This document shows, in pieces, positions 11,531 to 21,798 of a stretch of DNA of 64,000 nt. A program made the position numbers and the translations under genes. The stretch lies in contig CM060890.1 of the NCBI GenBank assembly GCA_030762935.1, forward strand, positions 61,630,765 through 61,694,764, read 5' to 3'. The DNA is from Hymenopus coronatus (Eukaryota; Arthropoda; Insecta; Mantodea; Hymenopodidae). The notes under the pieces are model-generated. The model saw only the letters and a list, made by a program, of their open reading frames with translations, searched no databases and was not told where the DNA came from. Position 1 is the first letter of the stretch. The number at the start of each line of letters is the position of its first letter.

Positions 11531-12196
11531 CATTCTAAGCACTTAATTACTTCTAAGGAAATACACTAGGCTAAAGCTGCACTCAAACCTTGATCGATTT
11601 GCAATGCAATTGAACATCTCTTTTCTTGGATGACCAGGATTAAAAAAGTAAATATCAACTTTACCATTTGATACAAATTTAAGAATTAAAAACCAATAAC
11701 AAATAACACCAGACGACATAAATTGCATGCTTTAAGGAGATGTACAATATTTGCAACACTATTTTGATTATCTCGTACGATTTACCAGCTATGCAAAATT
11801 CGTTCAGATGAAGAGGACTTCAGAGGCTCTTCCCAACAAATTTAAGATATACATTTATTGTGCAGTAATAATATTTAATATAGGGTATTTTAATCAAAAT
11901 CGTTAGAGAAATTTTTAAGAAATCGAACATTTTGGGGAAAAAAAAAGAAAACAATTTGTGGTGGGGAAATTTTTCTGAAAATCTTAGTGTCGCATTCTTG
12001 AAAGGTACAAAACTTCATCCTTGAAACATACTAAACTTAAATGCTTATTTGGTATTTTACGGATTTCTTACCTTTTTGCAAATTTTTTTTTGATTCAGGG
12101 GTTGTTAAAACATGTATTTTCTGTGAAATCTCGGTGTGCAATTTTTGGTCGGAATATAATACTTTTCAATCTATTGGGTATGTGCGGACGTCCGAG
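11531..12196 (+). mobile_element. Rep-1 copy, 5' truncated
   Basis: Begins at the 'aaggaaatacactaggctaa' block and continues through 'ggtattttaatcaaaatcgt' and 'gaaatctcggtgtgcaattt'. It stops at a corrupted 3' palindrome and an A-rich run (12199-12231). Only ~45 bp separate it from the preceding copy in the same orientation. Confidence 0.8.
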
Positions 12197-12249
12197 AGCA
12201 GAAAAAAAAAAAAACAAAACAAAAAAAAACAACTGATTTTCGTTCCTAT

Positions 12250-12980
12250 ATTGTTTTTCTTTATTTAATGTTAGCAGGATTCCCTTATTAGTTTTATTGC
12301 ACGCCTACCCGGCCTCTTAATAGGTTGAACAAAGTGAGCGGAGAGCGGTAGCAAATAGAAGTATTTTACCTTAGTTGCTGTAAGACACTCGCATAGATGT
12401 TTCTGTTTTCATTGATTGTAAAAATTTTGCCTCTGAAACGCTAACTAATGAGCAAAAATTGTTTTTGGCTCAGGATCAAAGAAAAGGACGTTATATAAGG
12501 AAACATTATATGCAACGCTTGGATACAATTGCCTTAGCCTCTTTATTATATATGTCATTTGAAACCAAACCAAAAATTAACTGGAGAAAGAAATAGCACG
12601 ACATGTTTGGTGTTAAAAAATAAAATGCCATTTGTAAGAAATAATTACGTAAAATAAAGAGCGTTAAACCAAGTCACAATTTCTCATTATTTAAAGAAGT
12701 CAATGCTACTAGTTTCATGCTAGTTTAACATGAAAATGTCCTTGTGATTCAAATTCTATCACTAAAACACAAGGTTCCTCAACGTTATGAGAAGTTGAAG
12801 AACCTTGTGTTTTACTGAGAAAAGATTTCTTGAGGAATCTTGCATATAAAGCTATGTAGGTTGACCATTTCTTCCTACGGAAGAACAATTAATAAGGCTC
12901 TATTGATTTTTTCTTAAGAAATATAAACGAGTCCTGCAGCCTAGTCTCTGTTGTACATCTGCCATCGCAAACATTAAAAA
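12250..12980 (+). repeat. Rep-2 copy, degraded
   Basis: ATTTTACCTTAGTTGCTGTA...GCATAGATGTTTCTGTT aligns with the Rep-2 left block at 3420. GTGATTCAAATTCTATCACT...AAACACAAGG and CGGAAGAACAATTAATAAGG align with its right block at 3000-3140. Contains a hairpin (12773-12816) with arms AAAACACAAGGTTC and GAACCTTGTGTTTT. Confidence 0.5.
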
Positions 12981-15098
12981 ACAAAAATTAATTTAGTTTG
13001 CTAGAAGAGCAGCTTAGCTAAACCTTATCCAATAAATACAGATATCATTATGTTGGCACTTTCTTGTTTCTCGCGACTATTTACAAATATACTATAGTAG
13101 TTAAAGTAACAGATGCAAGTTAATGAACAACTTTCGTATTTACACTTTTTTGTGTCTATGTTTATTTCTGTTGTCTACCATTTCTCTCGCTTATATTCTT
13201 ACATAGTATTTTGGAAAATCTGTTTATTTTATAGGTTTTGGAAATTGCTATATAAGACTATAATCATCTCATCAGTATATACACATAAATAGAGCACAGC
13301 ATCTAAAGAAAATACTTTAATGGCCTCTGTTTTGAATGATACCAAGTATGCTTCTTCAAATCACTTTTGGGAACTATTAGAAAGTATATCTTAAGGCACA
13401 TTAAAATGATTAGAAAGGTTTATTTTGCAGTGCCGGTTGCTGAGCAGAGTTTATTTTTTCACTTTCGCATTCAACGCATATTCAGGAGAACATCAAGAAA
13501 AGTTTCTCTTAGAGCATTAACCATGCTTTTAAATATAAACCTTTGAAGTTTAAGGGCACATTTCCTGTTGAGCTCCATACTGGATGTCAGGCGTCGGTTA
13601 GCTCTGGCGCCTGGATTCTGGCTGCACCAGTTCTTTCTTATCAGTTCTTTATTCGCTCTGGAGAAAAATGGATAAATAAAGGAGGGGGAAGCAGAAAAGA
13701 AAAAGAGAAACAGAACGGTAAGTCAGACATACAAAGGCCCACAAAAGAACTTTTTAAAGAGCCTCCCACTTCTCTTCTTTTCAATCTTTCTCTACATGAA
13801 AATGTCAAAAGATGTAACAGTAATCCTTATATAGTGATGTGCTGAAATGTTTTTGCTTAGTATGATTCAAGATTGAATGTGAATAGGCTGTCTTCTGATG
13901 TATATATCAATGGAAAATGACGGGCCTGCAGAAATAACAGAAGAAGCACACGATTTCAGTTGCAACAGCTGTATAATATAACGAAAACATTCATTATACA
14001 GCCCAATGAGGCACAAATAATATTTGTAAATTAAAGGAACAAAGGTGACTTCTTTCAAATTGAATAAATCTGTTAAAATTTAAAACTTAAGATATAAGAA
14101 ACTATGTCTAAACATTTTGAGGCACTCTTTGTTTTATTGATAATTATTTATATAATTTAACACAGCTCCTTTGTAGTTCACAATAAGCTTAGATTGCTTT
14201 CTTTTGGATTTTCCATTGTTTCCTTGTTTTGTTTTTAGTAGCTTGTAATCTGTGATTCCATCTATATATTCTGACAATTATATTTATTTTTGTTGCTTTT
14301 TGCATATTTTTGTTAAGATTTTATTCTGAATCCATATAAGTCGTAAATATTTTTGGAAACAAGTAAAAAAATAAAAAGTACACTTTTTAGCACGGTTAAG
14401 ATATTGCTTAAAAGCCTCTTATTATAATGCTGAACACCGTATTCAGAAAATATATTTTGACACTTTCGATTATGTATACATGTATATCACAGATCAGTTT
14501 TTAAGAGTTTATACTTTAATTTTTACTTTTCCAATGTTCTTTGAAAAAGTTGATATTCTTGACATAAATATTTATAAATTGAATTAAACACATTTTCAGA
14601 ACACATACTTGTTTGATACGTTATCATTCTACAAATATTTTACTATACATTGAGTAGATATATCTTCTAAGATAAAACAAGAAATAGACGATTCAAATAA
14701 CTATTACAAACATTCGATAAACTCAGTTAAAATATAAATTTGGTATTGGTGGATCTGAGAATGGAATTAGAATCCGCAAGCTTGAGGAAACGTAGGCGCT
14801 TCGGAAAATAAATTCCACAGACTGAAAATAGGATTGAATCATGAATATTCAGGGACATATATGAAGCTGTTTAAAAGAGGAGGCAAGTTTCTATTTGTTT
14901 CATAATTGAGTTTGCAAAATTTTCAAATATATGATCGTCATTTAATGGACGTACATTGCCTACTCTACAAAACTGGCAGTGAAAGGAAATATTATCTGCA
15001 GACAATGCATACTCTTTGTTTCCGACTGCTGTTTCTATTAAAAACATGAACTATATTTAGGTTTGAAACTCGTTAACACCCCCAGCTAGTCATAAAAA
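12981..15098. other. Unassigned DNA
   Basis: No repeat from elsewhere in the window was identified. A 100-codon frame (13543-13845) has a T-rich AG at ~13649 and a gtaagt at 13719, but the encoded residues are low-complexity Lys/Glu-rich and I do not call an exon. Confidence 0.4.
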
Positions 15099-15956
15099 TC
15101 TGATGTGTTCCAATCACATGACTTTCTCAATACTGTACTTTTTGTTAAAAAGGGTATTCTTCTATCTAATTTATCCTAAGCGAGGGAAAAATAACGGAAA
15201 TAGTCTTATTACTTGCTTCATTGTAAGTAGAAGTGAAATAAGGGAGTACCATAATCAAAAGCTGGTTGCTATGTGACTGAAATTCCTTTGTTTGTAAGGA
15301 CAGGAGTTGACAAATTCCTGTATGAGAACAGTGTACTGTTGTTCTTAAAGCTGAAACCAATAACAAGGAATACCTCAGACGATCAACTCCACGAAAAAAA
15401 ATGTATATAACTTAAACTGTGTGTTTAACGTGATCTACGCTTTGGGGGGGGGGTAAGTGTTAGTCCATTTCTTACGGTTTAGTAATTATGCAAAATTCCG
15501 TAAAATTCATCCAGAATAAGGATGTCTTCAGAAGATATTCCCAGAATACTCATATATGTATATTTTATTTGTCAGATAAATATCTTTATTATGTGATATT
15601 TTAATCAAAATCGTTAGAGCCATTTTGAGAAAGTCAACATTTTAAAAATTTGTTCCATGTAAAGAGTAGTTTGGTGCGGGGGAATTTTCTTGAAAATCTT
15701 CATTTCGCATCCTTGGAAGATACTAAACTTAAATACCAAGTTTGGTATTTAACGGGATTTTCGTTTTAGCTATGCTGTCCTCAGAGACACAGACACAGAC
15801 ACACACACACACACACGCAACTTTATCTAAAAATGCTTTTTCGGATTCAGAGAGACCCAAAACATGTATTTACGGTGAAATCTCGGTACCCAATTTTTGG
15901 GTGTAATGCAATACCTTCTATATACACTATGTACCTGGTAGGTGTAGAGAAAGTAA
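15099..15956 (+). mobile_element. Rep-1 copy, full length and well preserved
   Basis: Best reference copy in the window (~858 bp). The 5' end is AAAAA-TCTGATGTGTTCCAATCACA then GACTTTCTC. The internal blocks are complete. A (CA)n tract lies at ~15790-15815. The 3' end is TTCTATATACACTATGTACC...GTGTAGAGAAAGTAAA. All short frames in it are interrupted, so it is non-autonomous. The terminal motifs (5' ACTTTCTC..., 3' GAGAAAGT) are inverted relative to each other. Confidence 0.92.
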
Positions 15957-16558
15957 ATATCCAGCGTAGCAGATCAGGTACAGAAGCTCAACGCATATCG
16001 AATAATTTTCTCTGTATACGATCTGCTATAATTCTAGGTAAGTCTAGACCAGTACCATGAACGTCAGAACAGATGTTCGAGCTTCCCACTCAAACCAGCT
16101 GTCCAACTAATTATCCATAGTAGTGTTATCACGCCTACGCACATCACATTTGAAAATTATCGGAGTCAATATCTGCTCCAAAAGAAATGTTAGATCCAAA
16201 AATAACTTAATGATTCACTATAACAGCTAATAATATATAACGGAAACAGAAGCAACATTCGCTAAAGACAAATTAATTTCTCAAGTGAGAAAACTATATA
16301 AGTGAGCTGAGTTTGTTACCCACTGCAACAGAGAACATTTACAACAAAAAAATGGCCCATTATATCAAGAAAAGAGGACTAACTTTAAACTTTGGAAAGT
16401 GTAGACTTTTGTAGTTTTATAACTGGTACCAAGCAAAGGCAGTTGCAGAATTAAAAACCTTTCTTTCCCAGATACTAATTGTAGCGAGTAAATTATTACT
16501 ATAAATGTATATAGTGGAAAAGGAATTAAAATATACCTATATATAACATATATAACAA
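15957..16558. other. Spacer between Rep-1 copies
   Basis: Contains TTCTAG|GTAAGT at 16032-16042, a juxtaposed splice acceptor/donor motif with only a weak pyrimidine tract. Otherwise unremarkable AT-rich DNA. Confidence 0.35.
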
Positions 16559-16942
16559 TGTGATGTGTTCCATTCACATGACTTTCTCTATATTACTGCA
16601 ACAAATTATTCTATTTGCCTCATCTAATAGAGCAAAAATTAGCAGAAATAATCTTATTACTTACTTCCTTGTTAGTAGAAGCGAAATAAGGGGGTATCAT
16701 AGGTTAAAATGATAGTCAAAAGCTGGTTGCTCTGCGACTGTGGTTCCTTTGTTTGTATGGACACGAGTTCACAAAGTCCTGCATGAGAAAGGTATAAGTC
16801 TTTATAGCTGAAAAAAAAAACAAGAAATATCTCAAAAGCAATCAACTCCACGAAAAAATGTTTGTAACATAAATTGTGTGTTTTAAGGTGCTCTACATTT
16901 GTTGTGTGGTAAGTTTTTGTCCATCTCTTACGGTTTAGCAGT
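16559..16942 (+). mobile_element. Rep-1 copy, 3' truncated
   Basis: Clean 5' end (TGTGATGTGTTCCATTCACA then TGACTTTCTCTA) and the left half of the element. It breaks off inside the 'tctcttacggtttagcag' block. Confidence 0.88.
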
Positions 16943-17131
16943 TTATTTATTTTCATATTTAAACAATTGTAATAAGAGTTGTAGGCCTCCATTACAACAT
17001 ATTTTAAAATCTAAGTACTGTTTAAAAGCTTGCAAGTTTATTAATGTCATTTTTATAAGCTTAAAAGTTTATATTTGGTTCCCTGTAAGGTATGTTGTAT
17101 TCATGAATTAAATATTATGATAGTTATATTT

Positions 17132-17959
17132 ATACTTTCTCTACACGTACTATATACATAGTGTATAGATAAGGTATTGTAATGCACCAAAGAATTCGAT
17201 ACCGACATTTCACCAGAAATATATGTTTTGAGACCTCCTGAATCCAAAAAAAAGCATTTATAGAAAAATGTCCGTGTAAGTGTGTGTCTGTCCGCCTGTC
17301 TGCCTATGTGTAAGTGTGTGTCTGTGGGCAGCATAGCTCAAAACCAAAAAACCGTTAAAAACCAAACTTAATATTTAAGTTTGGTATCTTCCAAGGATAC
17401 AACACGAAGATTTTCAAGAAAGTCCCCCACCCTTAACTACCTTTTACATGGAACTTTTTTCGAAAATTTTGAATTTCTAAAAAAGTGACTAACGATTTTG
17501 ATTAAATATCATATATTAAAGGTATTTACACGACGAATAAAATGAATATCTTAAATTTTCCTCTGAAGACTACTTTATTCTAGATGAATTTTACGGAATT
17601 TCGCATAACAGCTAAACCGAAAGAGAGGCTCAAAAACTTAACACATACAAAATGTAGAGCACATTAAAGCATACAATTTGTATGACATGTATTTTTTTCA
17701 TGGAACTGATCCTTTTTGAGATATTCCTTGTTTTTCGTTTCAGCTTGTCCATACTTCAGTCACATAGCAACCAGCTTTTGACGATCAGTTAGCCTATAGT
17801 ACTCCCCTAATTTGCTTCTACTTACAAGAAAGCAATTAATAAGACTATTTTTGCTATTTCTTTTTCTCGATTAGAATGAAGTAAACAGAAGCATAAACTG
17901 CTAAATAATAATTTGTTGCAGAAATGTAGAGAAAGTCATGTGAATGGAACACATCAGAG
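17132..17959 (-). mobile_element. Rep-1 copy, full length
   Basis: Minus orientation, ~828 bp. 3' palindrome ACTTTCTCTACACGTACTAT...GTGTATAGATAAGG, expanded GTGTGTCTGT tract, complete body, and 5' end GTAGAGAAAGTCATGTGAAT then GGAACACATCAGA. It ends 39 bp before the mariner-like element. Confidence 0.92.
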
Positions 17960-17998
17960 TTTTTAGTATATTATATTGCTGGATACTATATTATTATA

Positions 17999-18233
17999 CA
18001 GGTGTTTCAAAAATACGAGGCATAATTTCAGGTATGTACTTCCCACATGAAGACAATCAAAATAGTTCATTATAACATGTGCCCGGAAATGCTTCATTTC
18101 CGAGTTATGACCTTTATAACATTGAAAGTCCCACCTGTAGACAATCAAAATAGTTCATGCCCGGAAATGCTTCATTTCCGAGTTATGGCCTTCACAATAT
18201 TGGAATTCACTGGAACGTTTTTCTTTCCGCAGG
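17999..18233 (+). repeat. Left terminal inverted repeat with internal duplication
   Basis: Inverse of the right end (19399-19560). The segment CCCACATGAAGACAATCAAA...GAGTTATG is repeated (unit 1 18043-18129, unit 2 18130-18200), so the left end holds an extra ~87 bp. Each unit contains the small palindrome CGGAAATG-ctt-CATTTCCG. Confidence 0.88.
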
Positions 18234-18328
18234 TCTTTGCCGTCAAAGGAGACATTAGGAGGGCGCTCTGATAGTTCATTCTGAGGAAGGTTACATTCAG
18301 TGTTCTTTAGGCGTTAAGACTGTGCGAC

Positions 18329-19396
18329 ATGTATTCAAATCAAGAGCTGGCAGAGATACACTTCATGTACGGTAAGGTGGACGGCAATGCTGCGCTGGCT
18401 CGTCGTTTGTACCAGGAGAGGTACCCACAGCGACAATGTCCAGATCGGAAGACATTTGTACGTCTCCATTCCCATCTGTGCGAGTATGGAACATTCACCT
18501 CTCCTGGCTTGGGAAGGGGACGACCAAGATCTACAACTCCAGAAGTGCAGGAGGAGATTCTGGAGGCTGTGGACTGGACTCCTTCTATCAGCACACGACG
18601 GTTAGCGTTGCAAGTCAATGTTCCTCACACGACTGTCTGGAGACTGTTGAACGAGTATAAATTGTATCCTTATCATTTGCAACGTGTACAGGCCCTGTCA
18701 CCAGCAGATTACCCTGCACGAGTTAGGTTCTGTCAGTGGTTCTTGCAGCAGTGTGGTGTAAATCCGAACTTTTCTGCCGTCGTATTATTTACAGATGAAG
18801 CACAGTTCACAAGAGATGGCATAACAACTTTCCACAATTAGCATGTATGGTCGCATGAAAACCCACGTGCAACTGTTGTATCTCATCACCTGGTGCGGTT
18901 CTCCCTCAACATGTGGGCCGGTATCATTGGTGATCGATTAGTTGGACCCCATGTACTTGTAAACAGACTTACGGGGCAGGCGTACACAAACTTCCTGGAA
19001 AACACCATACCTGACGTTTTCGAAGACACTCCACTGATCAATCATCAACAGATTCACTTCTTGCATGATGGCGCTCCTGCACACTTCAGTCTTACGGCTC
19101 GCCGGTACTTGGATCGAAGGTTTCCTGATCGATGGATAGGTAGAGGTGGCCCAATTGCTTGGCCTCCACGCTCACCTGATCTGAACCCTCTCGATTTCTA
19201 CTTGTGGGGCCATTTAAAATCATTGGTTTATTCGTCTCCGGTGCCGGATTTGGAATCCCTTCGGAATCGAATTGTGGCAAGTTGTGAGGACATACGCAAT
19301 ACTCCTGGAGTTTGGGATCGTGTTCGCAGGTCAATGAGACATCGATGTGAGGTCTGTATTCAAGCAGGAGGTGGACATTTTGAACATCTTCTGTAA
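18329..19396 (+). pseudogene. DUF4817 / mariner-superfamily transposase with one in-frame stop
   Basis: Encodes the DNA-binding and cut-and-paste enzyme of the surrounding transposon. One frame runs 355 codons, about the usual mariner length, interrupted only by TAG at 18839-18841 (codon 171). Residues ~2-56 form a DUF4817-like helix-turn-helix (YSNQELAEIHFMYG...). GRPR lies at 64-67. A second helix-turn-helix follows at ~70-120 (RRLALQVNVPHTTVWRLL). The DDE domain has Asp156 in FTDEAQF, Asp247 in HDGAPAH and Asp284 in SPDLNPLDFYLW. I count 36 residues between the last two, against 34 in classical mariner. The stop lies between FHN and HVW, a conserved stretch, so the product would lack two catalytic aspartates. 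ATG 18329 is the first Met after the left repeat. Frame is kept on both sides of the stop, implying recent loss or a sequencing error. Confidence 0.93.
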
Positions 19397-19398
19397 TG

Positions 19399-19560
19399 AC
19401 AACCTGTGGAAAGAAAAACGTTCCAGTGAATTTCAATGTTGTGAAGGCCATAACTCGGAAATGAAGCATTTCCGGACACATGTTATAATGAACTAACTTG
19501 ATTGTCTACATGTGGGAAATACATACCTGAAATTATGCCCCGTATTTTTGAAACATTCTG
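19399..19560 (-). repeat. Right terminal inverted repeat
   Basis: Reverse complement of the left end, from AACCTGTGGAAAGAAAAACG to the outer CATTCTG next to TA. It starts three bases after the transposase stop codon, a compact arrangement. Confidence 0.9.
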
Positions 19561-19633
19561 TATATTATTTCTATTATGCCGCTATATGTGTCATTGTATC
19601 TATAAAATTATAACCCTAATACACGTTTGCAGA

Positions 19634-19637
<4 letters not shown>

Positions 19638-19664
<27 letters not shown>
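19638..19664. repeat. (ATT)n microsatellite
   Basis: About nine consecutive ATT triplets. Confidence 0.95.
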
Positions 19665-19787
19665 TTTACATAGACTCAGAAATGACAATCACATGCTGCG
19701 TACTAGGCTGCGGGTTGCAAAGCTATAATGCTATAGATTTACTCTTTTAAACGTAGGTCTGTAATTGTATGCATACAATAAACAAAA

Positions 19788-20472
19788 TGTGATGTGTTCC
19801 ATTCACATTGCTTTTTCTACATCTCTGTTACAGAATACTGTTAAAAAGTTTACCCTCTATCTTCTAAATGCTAATCAAGTAAACATTAGTAGAAAAGGTC
19901 TTGCCACTTGCTTCCTTGTAGGTAGAAGGGAAATAAGGAAGTACACTAGGCTAAAGTGATAGTCATTTCTTTTAAAAGCCGGCTGTCATTCGATTGAAAT
20001 CCATTGCCAGGAGTTGACTAAATCCCATATGTGAAAAGTTTGAAGCACTTTAAAACTGAATATCTAAGAAATCGTCAACCCCACGAAGAAAATGTATGCG
20101 ACAAAGTGTGCGTTTTAGCGTGATCTTTTTAGTGCTGTAAGTTATTGTCCATCTCTTACGGTTAACCATTTTCTCAAAATTCAGCAAAATACACACAAAA
20201 TAAAGAGGTCTTTAGAGGCTATTCCCATAAAATTCAAATATTTGTGATGTTTTCAGTATACACATTTTATTTGCCATTTAAATATCTTAAATATACGGCA
20301 TTTTAAATAAAATCGATAAGAGACATTTCTGTAAACATCAACATTTTCGAGTTTTTCTATGTAAAGGATAGTTTGGGGTGGAGAAATTTTTTTCGTGACG
20401 CATTGTTGGTATTTTACCGACTTTTCGTTTTTGAGTTGTGCTTATAGACACACGGACATATACACACGGAAA
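19788..20472 (+). mobile_element. Rep-1 array, unit 1
   Basis: Complete 5' end (TGTGATGTGTTCCATTCACA then TTGCTTTTTCTAC) and body, ending in the CA-rich tract (acacggacatatacacacgg). The last ~130 bp with the terminal palindrome are absent. The next copy starts within four bases (AAAA). Confidence 0.9.
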
Positions 20473-20475
20473 ATT

Positions 20476-21180
20476 TGATGTGTTCCATTCACACGATTTT
20501 TTGTACATCTCGATAACAAATTACTATTAAAATAAAACTTCATTTTACTACATTCTAATCAAGATAAACATTAGCAAAATAAACTTATTACATGCTGTCT
20601 TGTCGGTAGAAAAGAAAGAATATACTAGGCTAAAACAATAGTAAAATATTTTAAAACGTGGTTTACATGTGAATGAATCCCGTTTATTTGCATTAACAGC
20701 AGGTTAAAAATTCCCGAATGTGAAAATTTTAAGTATTTAAAACCGATACAAATAACAAGAAACATCTCAGAAATTGTCAACTCAACGAAAAACATGTTTA
20801 AGACATAAATAATCTGTTTTAATGAGATTTCCATTTTTGTGTATTTAAGTTTTTGTCTATACCTTGTGCCTTACCAGTTGTGAAAAATTCAGTAAAATTC
20901 AATAGAACAAGAAGACGTTATTCCCAGAAAGTTCAAGATATAAATTTTATTTGTGGTATTATCTTTTATATTTTTTTTAATCAAAATCGTTGGAATCATT
21001 TTTGAGAAAATCAAAAGTTTTAAACACTTTTCCATGTAAAGGGTGGTCTGGTGTTGGGGGATTAATTTGAAACTCTTCGTGTCGTATGCTTGTAAGATTC
21101 TAAACTAAATACCAAGTTTCGTATTTTACCCACTGTCGGTTTTGAGTTATCGTGTTCTCAGACACATGGACCTTCTCCTA
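20476..21180 (+). mobile_element. Rep-1 array, unit 2
   Basis: 5' end TTTGATGTGTTCCATTCACA; runs to the block ACCTTCTCCTAAAAA, where in intact copies the sequence would go on to 'tgctttttttgg'. Instead the next unit begins. The 3' palindrome is missing. Confidence 0.9.
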
Positions 21181-21798
21181 AAAATCTGATGTGTTCCATT
21201 CACACGAGTTCCTCTACATCGCTGTAACATAGCGGCATATCCTCCTATCTACTTTGATAATCGAGATACACATTAGCAGAAATTGCCTTAATGTCTTGCT
21301 TCCTTATAACTAGAAGAAAAATAAGGGAATACACTAGGCTGAAGCGATAGTCAAATCTTTTAAAAGCTGGTGTGATGTAGTTGAAATCCGTTTCTGTAGA
21401 GGGCCAAGAATTTATAGCTTTCCGAGTGAGAAAAGTTTTAGTATTTTGAAATTGAAACAAATAACAAGGAACATTTCAGATATGTTCAATTCCACGATTT
21501 GAAATAAACCATGGTAAGTTTTTGTCCGCCTCTTAAGGTTTACCAGTTACGCAAAATTCAGCAAAATTCATTCAGAATAAAGAGGTCTTTAGAGGTTATT
21601 TCCAGAAAACTCAAAATATACATTTTATTTGCCTTAAAACATCTTTAAGGTACCGTATTTTACGCTTACCGCATTTTCTTAGAGCTATTTGTGAGAAAAA
21701 CCAAATTGTCTAAATTTTTCTATGTAAAGGGTAGTTTGAGGTGGGAGGATTTTTCACAAAATCTTCAAACACATACACACATATAAACACACACACAA
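21181..21798 (+). mobile_element. Rep-1 array, unit 3
   Basis: 5' end TCTGATGTGTTCCATTCACA then CGAGTTCCTCTAC; ends in a CA-rich tract (acacatataaacacacacac) and passes into the next unit through AAAA. No terminal palindrome. Confidence 0.9.

Larger units (their letters stand above)
17999..19560 (+). mobile_element. Mariner-like (DUF4817-type) DNA transposon, complete
   Basis: A 1562 bp element flanked by TA on both sides (17997-17998, 19561-19562), the target duplication expected of Tc1/mariner elements. The termini CAGGTGTTTCAAAAATACG and, inverted, CAGAATGTTTCAAAAATACG begin long terminal inverted repeats (~160 bp on the right; longer on the left because of an internal duplication). One transposase-coding region fills the centre. 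The high similarity of the two ends and the near-intact coding region suggest a young insertion. Confidence 0.93.

Noticed and set aside
18205..18240. TTTTTCTTTCCGCAG as an exon acceptor
   Set aside because: It lies in the mariner-like terminal repeat and is mirrored on the other side.
19092..19481. 129-codon frame on the minus strand
   Set aside because: Antisense shadow of the transposase and right terminal repeat.
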